Positions 55,617 through 62,488 of a stretch of 64,000 nt of DNA are shown here, piece by piece. Each line of letters begins with the position of its first letter. Within the stretch, counting starts at the first letter, position 1. This stretch comes from Agromyces aurantiacus (GTDB lineage: Bacteria > Actinomycetota > Actinomycetes > Actinomycetales > Microbacteriaceae), in the NCBI RefSeq assembly GCF_016907355.1, contig NZ_JAFBBW010000001.1, forward strand, positions 124,001-188,000, given 5' to 3'. The notes below the pieces were generated by a model, which did no database searches, had not been told where the DNA came from, and saw only the letters and a program-made list of their open reading frames with translations. A program made the translations under genes and the position numbers.

Positions 55617-56672
55617 TCACGCTGCCGGTGCGGGCGCGGCATCCGCCCCGCCGAGCGCGACGACGTCGTCGTCGTGCCAGCTGACGACGACGCGGTCGCC
55701 GCGGTCCTCGTCGCGCGCGCGATTGCGGGCGTTCTGCTCGAGCACGCTGACCCGGGGGCCGGCGTCGAGGTCGACCACCACGCGGATGCCGCTGCCGAGG
55801 TAGATCGTCTCGACGACCGTGCCCGGGGCGGTGTGCACGCCGTCGCCCGAGGCGTCGGCGGACGAGTCGACGGTCATCTTCTCGGGGCGCACGGAGTGGG
55901 TGCCGCCACGGCCGAGCAGGACCTGGGACGTCTGGTCGTCGAACAGGTTGGACGTGCCGACGAAGTCGGCGACGAAGCGGGAGACGGGCCGCTCGTAGAG
56001 CTCGGCCGGCGTGCCGAGCTGCTCGATGCGCCCGTTGTTGAAGACGGCGACGCGGTCGCTGAGGGTGAGCGCCTCCTCCTGGTCGTGGGTCACGAAGATG
56101 AACGTGATGCCGAGCTCGCGCTGGATCTGCTTGAGCTCGACCTGCATCTGCTCGCGCAGCTTGAGGTCGAGCGCGCCGAGGGGCTCGTCGAGCAGGAGCA
56201 CCTTGGGCTGCACGACGGTCGCCCGTGCGAGCGCCACGCGCTGGCGCTGGCCGCCGGAGAGCTGCGCGGGCCGGCGATCGGCCATCTGCTCGAGCCGCAC
56301 CGAGGCGAGCGCGCGGCGGGCGCGCTCGATGCGCTCCTTGCGGCCGATGCCGCGCACGCGCAGGCCGTAGGCGACGTTGTCGAGCACGCTCATGTGCGGG
56401 AACAGCGCGTAGTCCTGGAAGACCGTGTTCACGTCGCGGTCGAACGGGGCGCGCTTGGTGACATCGTCGCCGAACAGCTCGATCGTGCCGCTCGTGGGCT
56501 GCTCGAAGCCGGCGATGAGCCGCAGCACCGTGGTCTTGCCGGAGCCCGAGGGACCGAGCATGGAGAAGAACTCGCCCGCGGCGATCTCGAGATCGACGTG
56601 GTCGACGGCGGTGACGGCGCCGAACTCCTTCGTGAGCCCGGTGAGCCGGATCGCCGGCTGCTGGTCGGTCAT
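55617..56672 (-). CDS. ABC transporter ATPase, PotA-like
   Basis: The 351-residue ATPase has Walker A GPSGSGKT (residues 40-47), signature LSGGQRQRV, Walker B LLLDEPLGALD, the H-loop FVTHDQEEAL and a C-terminal TOBE domain. It energises the PotB/PotC-like permeases. It is the first gene of the operon; AAGGAG lies 7 nt before ATG 56672. The promoter faces the FadR-type regulator across a region with CATATG repeats. Confidence 0.95.
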   Translation of the reverse strand: MTDQQPAIRLTGLTKEFGAVTAVDHVDLEIAAGEFFSMLGPSGSGKTTVLRLIAGFEQPTSGTIELFGDDVTKRAPFDRDVNTVFQDYALFPHMSVLDNVAYGLRVRGIGRKERIERARRALASVRLEQMADRRPAQLSGGQRQRVALARATVVQPKVLLLDEPLGALDLKLREQMQVELKQIQRELGITFIFVTHDQEEALTLSDRVAVFNNGRIEQLGTPAELYERPVSRFVADFVGTSNLFDDQTSQVLLGRGGTHSVRPEKMTVDSSADASGDGVHTAPGTVVETIYLGSGIRVVVDLDAGPRVSVLEQNARNRARDEDRGDRVVVSWHDDDVVALGGADAAPAPAA

Positions 56673-56703
56673 TGACGATCTCCTTCGATGTCGTGGTTCT
56701 AAA

Positions 56704-56728
56704 TCATATGGATTCATATGTCATAGTC
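56704..56728. promoter_or_regulatory. Candidate GntR/FadR operator between divergent units
   Basis: Two CATATG hexamers 10 bp apart, followed by the short palindrome TATGTCATA, form an AT-rich island between the PotA-like ATPase gene and the FadR-type gene. No other operator-like sequence is in the 151-bp gap. Confidence 0.5.
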
Positions 56729-56823
56729 CAGAGGTTCGTGTTACGGTCGCATCACAGATCGCCCGATGAGCGCCCCCAATCCGGGGGCCGGGGTCGGATC
56801 GGCGCTTCATCGAGGAGGTCCGG

Positions 56824-57627
56824 ATGCCGCAGTCCAGTGCGCGCACCGACCCCGCCCGCGCCGTGATCTTCTCCCCGCTCGACGGTTCGGGCCGGGCCGA
56901 GCTCGTCGAGCAGCGCCTGACCGACGCGATCGTCTCGGGCGTACTGCGCGACGGCGAACGGCTGCCGAGCGAGGCCGAGCTCGCCCGCAGCCTCGGCGTC
57001 GCGCTCGTCACCGCGCGCGAGGCGCTCGTCGCCCTCCGCCACAAGGGGCTCGTGCGCACCCGGCGCGGCCGCGACGGCGGCAGCTTCGTCACCTACGACC
57101 GCGACGCCTCGACGCGGCTCATCGACGGGCGGCTGCGCGCCGCGAGCCGCATCGAGCTGCGCGACCTCTCCATCCTCGTCTCCGCGATCGCGGGCATGGC
57201 GGCCGAGGTCGCCGCCGACCGCGCGAGCGACGACGACGTGCAGAGCCTCGTCGAGATCGACGCGCGCGCCGACCTCGCGAACACGGGCGGCGCCCGGCGC
57301 GCGGTCGGCCGCTTCCAGCTCGAGGTCGCCGCCGTCAGCCAGTCGCCGAGGCTCGTCCACGAGGAACTGCGGCTCCAGGCCGAGACGGGCGTCCTGCTCT
57401 GGCTCTGCCTGCGCCAGCAGGAGTACCGTGACCGGAGCAGGGAGGCCCGCCTCGAGGTGATCGACGCGATCCGGCGAGCGGATGGCGCATCCGCCCGCCG
57501 CGCGACCGTCGACCACATCACGTCGGCCGTCGAATGGCTGGTCGACGAGAAGGCCCGGCTCGAGTCGGCCCCCGCGACCGACGCCGCGCCGACGCGGCCC
57601 CGAACGACCGAAGGGAGCCGGTCATGA
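56824..57627 (+). CDS. FadR-type GntR family regulator
   Basis: The 267-residue protein has a GntR winged helix (about residues 25-90, LPSEAELARSLGVALVTARE and RRGRDGGSFV) and an all-helical C-terminal domain (about 105-240) of FadR/FCD type with metal-ligand-like Asp/His positions. GAGGAGG is 5 nt before ATG 56824. It is divergent from the ABC importer operon and is coupled by ATGA to the cache protein. It probably represses the importer until its ligand appears. Confidence 0.9.
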   Translation: MPQSSARTDPARAVIFSPLDGSGRAELVEQRLTDAIVSGVLRDGERLPSEAELARSLGVALVTAREALVALRHKGLVRTRRGRDGGSFVTYDRDASTRLIDGRLRAASRIELRDLSILVSAIAGMAAEVAADRASDDDVQSLVEIDARADLANTGGARRAVGRFQLEVAAVSQSPRLVHEELRLQAETGVLLWLCLRQQEYRDRSREARLEVIDAIRRADGASARRATVDHITSAVEWLVDEKARLESAPATDAAPTRPRTTEGSRS

Positions 57628-58412
57628 CCCTCGTGGACACCGCCGCCGGCATCGCACAGCGCGTCGCCGCGACCATCGACCCGGTCTTCGCCGTCATCGA
57701 CGACTGGCGGGCGAACGCCGAGCGCCACCTCGCCGCCGACGCCGAGCCGCGCGCCGCGACGTTCGACCCCGTGGTGGCCGACCTCGTCGCCGCCGAACTC
57801 GAGCGACCCGGCACCCTGATCACCGGCGCGGGCTTCGTCGCGGCACCCGGCTTCCTCGCCGACGCGCCATGGCACCTCGCGTGGTGGCTCTCGGGCGCGT
57901 CGCCGTTCCGCGTCGAGCAGACGGGCGGCGGCCTGCGCCGGCTGGATGCGGTGAGCGACCCCGACGCCGAGTCGTTCCGCGACTACACCACGCTCGAGTG
58001 GTGGCGCGTGCCCGCGCGTACCGGCCGGCGGCACCTCACCGGGCCCTACGTCGACTACCTCTGCACCGACGACTACACCGTCACGATCACGACGCCGGTC
58101 GCCGTCGACGGCGAGATGGCCGGCCTCGTCGGCGCCGACGTGTACGTGGCCCGGCTCGAGCAGGCGCTGCTGCCGGTGCTGCGCGAGGCCGACCGCACGT
58201 GCACGATCGTCAACGCCTCGGGGCGCATCGTCGCCTCGACCGACACGCACCGCGCGACCGGCGCGCTGCTCCGGCTCGACGGGCTCGCCGACGCCCTCGC
58301 GCCGCTCCGCGAGGCCGAGGGCGTGGGCCTCGTGACGGCGGTCGCGCCGCTGCCCGGCGGGGCCGATGTCGTGCCGTGCGGCGACACCTCGCTCGCCCTG
58401 GTGGTCGAGTAG
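57624..58412 (+). CDS. Soluble cache-domain sensor-like protein
   Basis: The 262-residue protein has a cache-type PAS-like fold (VFAVIDDWRAN, YVDYLCTDDYTVTITTPVAVDGEMAGLVGADVYV split over the two halves) without signal peptide or membrane helix. Cache domains usually sense small molecules outside the cell; a cytosolic free-standing one is less common. It overlaps the FadR-type gene by ATGA and so likely binds the same ligand or assists the regulator. A final domain with IVNASGRIVASTD closes the fold. Confidence 0.8.
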   Translation: MTLVDTAAGIAQRVAATIDPVFAVIDDWRANAERHLAADAEPRAATFDPVVADLVAAELERPGTLITGAGFVAAPGFLADAPWHLAWWLSGASPFRVEQTGGGLRRLDAVSDPDAESFRDYTTLEWWRVPARTGRRHLTGPYVDYLCTDDYTVTITTPVAVDGEMAGLVGADVYVARLEQALLPVLREADRTCTIVNASGRIVASTDTHRATGALLRLDGLADALAPLREAEGVGLVTAVAPLPGGADVVPCGDTSLALVVE

Positions 58413-58578
58413 CGGGGTCCATCGTCGCGCGCCGGCCGTCGCGGCATCCGCTCGAGCCGACCGCGCCGAACCGTGCACAGGCGTCCCCCGCGCGGGGGCC
58501 ATCCCGGTAAGGTGAGGGCCTGAGCAGAACGGGCGCGGGCCGACATCGGCAGGTGCCCCGAGCGAGACCGGCGGACTC

Positions 58579-59133
58579 ATGACGGTGACCATGAGGGAGA
58601 AGCAGGCCCGCAGGAGGCGGCGGCGCCTGCTGGCGTACGCGGGCGTGACGGCGGCCTGGGCCGTCACCGTGTGGCTCAGCACCGTCCTCGCGCCGCCCGA
58701 CTGGCTGCACGGCATCGCCCTGTTCGTGCACGTCGGAGCGCTCGTGATCGGCCTCGGCGCCGTGCTCATGATCGAGTGGCACGCACTGCTCTGGGCCACC
58801 GGCTGGAGCAACGTCCGGGAGTTGCGACAGGCCGACCGCACCATGATCCTGCCCGTGTGGGTCGGGCTCGGCGGACTGCTCGCGAGCGGCGCACTGCTCG
58901 AACCCGACCTCGGCCGGCCCGCGACGCTCGTCAAGCTGGGCGCCGTGCTGGTGCTGAGCCTCAACGGGGTCGCGCTCACGCGCTGGACGCACGACCTCGC
59001 ACGGCTGCCCGCGAACGCGCACTTCCGGAGCCTGCCGCGAGGCGCACGGGTCGGCTTCGTGACGAGCGCCGTGGTGTCGCAGGCGGCCTGGTGGACCGCG
59101 GTGGTGATCGGGCTGGTGAATTCCACAGCATGA
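58579..59133 (+). CDS. Hypothetical membrane protein, five helices
   Basis: The 184-residue protein has a strongly basic N-terminus (residues 6-16) and about five hydrophobic helices (17-38, 43-67, 89-108, 117-136, 156-181). Conserved-looking His residues in HVGALVIGLGAV and IEWHALLW could bind heme or copper, as in CopD-like proteins, but this is weak. TAAGGT near 58508 may be the -10 box. ATG 58591 is an alternative start. Confidence 0.65.
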   Translation: MTVTMREKQARRRRRRLLAYAGVTAAWAVTVWLSTVLAPPDWLHGIALFVHVGALVIGLGAVLMIEWHALLWATGWSNVRELRQADRTMILPVWVGLGGLLASGALLEPDLGRPATLVKLGAVLVLSLNGVALTRWTHDLARLPANAHFRSLPRGARVGFVTSAVVSQAAWWTAVVIGLVNSTA

Positions 59134-59206
59134 CGCCGGCCCCTGCGCCGCACATCACGCTGAGCTAGGCTCACGAACGAGGCACCCGCTGACTGGAGGA
59201 CCAGCG

Positions 59207-61117
59207 ATGCGCGATGCACCCGAGAACGCCCCGCGACGCGACCGAAGCCGACTGCGCGAGGAGGGCCGGCGCCGGCGCCGGCGCGTGCTCTGGGTGGCCG
59301 TGGCGGGCGGCGTCGCCGCGGTGCTCGCGATCGGGGGCGCCGTGACCGCCGCGATGCTCACCACCCAGGGCGGCACGAGCGCCGGGCCGGGCGCGTCGGC
59401 CGAGCCCGAGCCGATCGTCTTCCCCAGCGACGAACCCGCCCCGACCGCCGGTGCCGAGCCGTGCACGACGGTCCGCGCGCTCTCGTCGTTCGAGAACGCC
59501 GAGATGGTCCAGCGGCTCGCCGAGGCCTACAACGCCGCGCCCCGCGATGTCGAGGGCGCCTGCGTCGAGGTCGTGCCGACCAAGGACAAGTCCGGCATCG
59601 CCGCAGCCGAGGCGGCGGTCGGATTCACTGAGCAGGCGGAGGACGAGCGCCCGGCCCTCTGGATCCCCGACGCGAACTCGTGGCTCGGCGTCGCGCGCGA
59701 CGCCGGCGGCTCGGCGAACGTGCCCGAGGAGGGCGAGAGCATCGCGTCGTCCGACATCGTCCTGGCGATGCCGGAGGATCTCGCGGCCGCGATCGGCTGG
59801 GACGACGAGCCGCCGACGTGGACCGAGGTCTTCGCGACCTCGGAAGACGCGTCGGTCTGGAGCGACCTCGACCACCCGGAGTGGGGCGAGTTCAAGCTCG
59901 GCAAGACCAGCCCGCTCGTCGCGAGCTCGGGCGAGGCCGCCATGCTCGCGTCCTACGGCTCCGCGGCCGGATCGATCGCGGACCTCTCGGCCGACGACAT
60001 CGCCGACGACGAGGTGACCGCCGAGGTGAAGCAGCACGAGCTCGCCACGAGCCACTACATGGCCACGCCCGAGCACTTCCTCTGGCACGCGCGGCAGTCC
60101 GAGGACAAGGGCGGATCGGCGGCCGACTTCCTCTCGGCCGTCATCGTCGACGAGAAGTCGGTGTGGGACTACAACCGCGGCATCACGAGCCGTGACGGAG
60201 TGACGCGCATCGAGAGCGACCCGCCCCAGGAGCAGCTCGTGCCGATCTACCCCACCGACGGCTTCTACGTCGCCGACAACCCCGCGGTCGTGCTCACCGG
60301 CAGCTGGGTCGACGACGAGGAGGCGGCCGCGGCGGCCGACTTCGTGCGGTTCGCGAGCACGGCGGAGGGCCAGGCGATCGTGCGCGAGACCGGCTACCGC
60401 GATCTCAACGGCGAGCTCGACCCCGGCGTCGCCGACGTCGGCGCGCTCACCGAGTCGCCCGACGGCGGGCTGGCGTTCCCCGCGCCGTCCGTGGTCGTGG
60501 CGATGCACGAGGCGTTCGACGAGGTGCGCAAGCGTGCGAACGTGCTGTTCCTCGTCGACGTCTCCGGGTCGATGGGCGACAAGATCGCGACCGGCGAGAC
60601 GAAGCTCGCCGCGGCGAAGGTCGCCATCTCGAAGGCGCTCGACTACTTCGCCGAGGGCGACGACGTGGGGCTCGCCGCGTTCTCCGAGGTCGACGCGAAC
60701 CCGCTCGCTCCCGGGGTGGTGAGCCCCGTGGGCGACATCACGGAGACGCGCGACGACTTCGAGGCCGCGCTCGGCAAGCTCAAGCCGATCGAGTGGACGC
60801 CGCTCTACGAGGCGGTCGACACGTTCGCGACGCAGCAGGCCGAGGACTGGGACCCCGACCGCATCAACGCGATCGTGCTCCTCAGCGACGGCAGGAACGA
60901 GACCGAGGCGCCCAGCACCTCGAGCGCGCAGATGCTCGCCACGCTGGACGAGCTGCACCACTCCACGCCCGTGCTGGTGTTCACCCTCGCCTACGGCGCC
61001 GATGCCGACGTGAAGACCCTGCAGGCGATCTCGTCGGCGACGGGCGCGCACTTCTACGACTCGACCGACCCGACCGAGGTCGACGAGGTGCTCGGCGACC
61101 TCGTGACGAGCTTCTGA
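59207..61117 (+). CDS. Membrane-anchored binding-protein/von Willebrand A fusion
   Basis: The 636-residue protein has a basic cytosolic start, one N-terminal helix (about 26-50), a type-1 solute-binding-protein-like region (about 85-420, TVRALSSFENAEMVQRLAEA and WTEVFAT) and a C-terminal VWA domain (about 440-636). The MIDAS metal site is intact: DVSGSMG, EWTPLYEA and LLSDGRNE. It should display a metal-dependent protein-binding domain outside the membrane. The binding-protein part usually serves ABC import, but no ABC genes adjoin. GGAGG precedes the ATG and TAGGCT near 59166 is a likely -10. Confidence 0.88.
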   Translation: MRDAPENAPRRDRSRLREEGRRRRRRVLWVAVAGGVAAVLAIGGAVTAAMLTTQGGTSAGPGASAEPEPIVFPSDEPAPTAGAEPCTTVRALSSFENAEMVQRLAEAYNAAPRDVEGACVEVVPTKDKSGIAAAEAAVGFTEQAEDERPALWIPDANSWLGVARDAGGSANVPEEGESIASSDIVLAMPEDLAAAIGWDDEPPTWTEVFATSEDASVWSDLDHPEWGEFKLGKTSPLVASSGEAAMLASYGSAAGSIADLSADDIADDEVTAEVKQHELATSHYMATPEHFLWHARQSEDKGGSAADFLSAVIVDEKSVWDYNRGITSRDGVTRIESDPPQEQLVPIYPTDGFYVADNPAVVLTGSWVDDEEAAAAADFVRFASTAEGQAIVRETGYRDLNGELDPGVADVGALTESPDGGLAFPAPSVVVAMHEAFDEVRKRANVLFLVDVSGSMGDKIATGETKLAAAKVAISKALDYFAEGDDVGLAAFSEVDANPLAPGVVSPVGDITETRDDFEAALGKLKPIEWTPLYEAVDTFATQQAEDWDPDRINAIVLLSDGRNETEAPSTSSAQMLATLDELHHSTPVLVFTLAYGADADVKTLQAISSATGAHFYDSTDPTEVDEVLGDLVTSF

Positions 61118-61170
61118 CGGCCGCCGTCACACGGGACCCGCCGCGCCGATCCGTTTGCGAGCATTGAGCC

Positions 61171-61911
61171 ATGAACGCGCGCCCACCCGCCCTCGTCGGC
61201 ATCTCGCACGGTACGTCGTCGGAGGACGGCCGCCGGGCGGTGCGCGGCCTGCACGCCGCGGTCGCCGAGGCGGCGGCCCGGCGCCATCCGCAGGCACCGC
61301 CCTCGGTGCGGCTCGGACACGTCGACGTCGAGCAGCCCGACGTGCCGGCCACGCTCGCGTCGCTCGATCCGGGCGAACCGGCGGTCGTCGTGCCGCTGCT
61401 GCTCTCGGCGGGCTACCACGTCTACGTCGACCTCACCGAGGCCGTCGCCGACGAGACGGAGCGCCCGGTCGCGCTCGCCGGCGCCCTCGGACCCGACGAC
61501 CGCCTCGCGGCGCTGCTGCTGCGCCGCCTGCACGAGGCGGGCCTGCGCGACGACGACCGCATCGTGCTCGCCGTCGCCGGATCGAGCGACACGCGCGCGA
61601 TCGACGACTGCCGCGACCAGGCGCGGCGGCTCGCTGCGGCGTCCGGTCGGGAGGTATCGCTGGGCTTCCTGTCGGCGGCCGAGCCCCGCCTGCCCGACGC
61701 CGTCGCGGCGGCGCGAGCGGACGGCGCGGCCGCGCGCGTCGTCGTCGCGAACTACCTGCTCGCACCCGGCTACTTCGACGACCTCGCGCGCGCCGCGGGC
61801 GCCGACGTGACGGCCGCGCCGCTGCTCGTGCCGGATGCGCCGGCCCCCGGCGAACTCGTCGAGATCGTGCTCGACCGCTACGAGGCATCCGCGCGCGCGC
61901 TCGCGGCCTGA
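61171..61911 (+). CDS. Sirohydrochlorin chelatase (CbiX/SirB-like)
   Basis: The 246-residue protein has two chelatase half-domains: the first with GISHGTSSEDG (metal His near residue 12) and LLLSAGYHVYVDL (second His), the second with AVAGSSDT and ANYLLAPGYFDDL. It inserts iron (or cobalt) into sirohydrochlorin, the last step of siroheme synthesis. Siroheme is the cofactor of the sulfite/nitrite reductase encoded just downstream, so the two are functionally linked. Confidence 0.9.
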   Translation: MNARPPALVGISHGTSSEDGRRAVRGLHAAVAEAAARRHPQAPPSVRLGHVDVEQPDVPATLASLDPGEPAVVVPLLLSAGYHVYVDLTEAVADETERPVALAGALGPDDRLAALLLRRLHEAGLRDDDRIVLAVAGSSDTRAIDDCRDQARRLAAASGREVSLGFLSAAEPRLPDAVAAARADGAAARVVVANYLLAPGYFDDLARAAGADVTAAPLLVPDAPAPGELVEIVLDRYEASARALAA

Positions 61912-61974
61912 CGCTGCCCTTCCTGAGAGGTCAACCCCTGTGACGCTCCGGGTCGCAGCCGGTAGGCAGGAAGG

Positions 61975-62310
61975 ATGCATCGGATCCACTACGCCGGAGA
62001 CTCCGTCCTGACCGGATCGGCGATCGCACAAGCGCTCCTCGACTACGCGGAGGTGCTCGCGAAGTCGGCGACCGCGGCCACCATCGAGATCCCCGTCCGC
62101 GAGCCCGACGGATCCACGGGCAGTTCCACCCTGCTCGTCGGACCCGCCAGCCAGCTGATCGCCGACGTCGAGCCGAGTCATGAGCACGAGCTGGTCGACG
62201 ACGAGCTCGTCCGGCGGCTCGAGCGCCTCACGGCCGAGCTCCGTCGCCCGCGGGCGGTGTCGTCGCACTTCGGGCACGGCACCGCGCACGAGTACTTCGA
62301 CGACCTGTAG
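61975..62310 (+). CDS. Small hypothetical protein
   Basis: The 111-residue acidic protein reads MHRIHYAGDSVLTGSAIAQA, then EIPVREPDGSTGSSTLLVGP and a His-containing C-terminus. I do not recognise a family. It looks real: AGGAAGG directly precedes the ATG, and the composition is protein-like. Some actinobacteria carry similar ~110-residue proteins of unknown function. It lies between the chelatase and the sulfite/nitrite reductase. Confidence 0.7.
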   Translation: MHRIHYAGDSVLTGSAIAQALLDYAEVLAKSATAATIEIPVREPDGSTGSSTLLVGPASQLIADVEPSHEHELVDDELVRRLERLTAELRRPRAVSSHFGHGTAHEYFDDL

Positions 62311-62340
62311 GCGAACGACCCGGACGGCCGCCGATGCGCT

Positions 62341-62400
62341 TCACGGTGACCGATTGCGACGGTATGTGACGCCGTGCGACACGAGGTGACCGAACGTGAC
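62341..62400 (+). promoter_or_regulatory. Six 10-bp-phased G(T/C)GAC repeats upstream of the sulfite reductase
   Basis: GTGAC, GCGAC, GTGAC, GCGAC, GTGAC and GTGAC end at 62350, 62360, 62370, 62380, 62390 and 62400, exactly one helical turn apart. The array lies about 30-90 bp before the putative -10 box, a typical activator position. Confidence 0.7.
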
Positions 62401-62409
62401 GCGCCCGCC

Positions 62410-62438
62410 TTCCGGCATCCGCCCGACCCCCGTAGCTT
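62410..62438 (+). promoter_or_regulatory. Candidate promoter of the sulfite/nitrite reductase gene
   Basis: TAGCTT (62433-62438) has a weak -35 TTCCGG 17 bp upstream, giving a leader of about 45 nt that contains a short CCCC-N4-GGGG hairpin. Confidence 0.45.
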
Positions 62439-62488
62439 CATGGACCACGCACCCCGGACGGGGGTCGCGACCATGAAGGGGGATCGGC

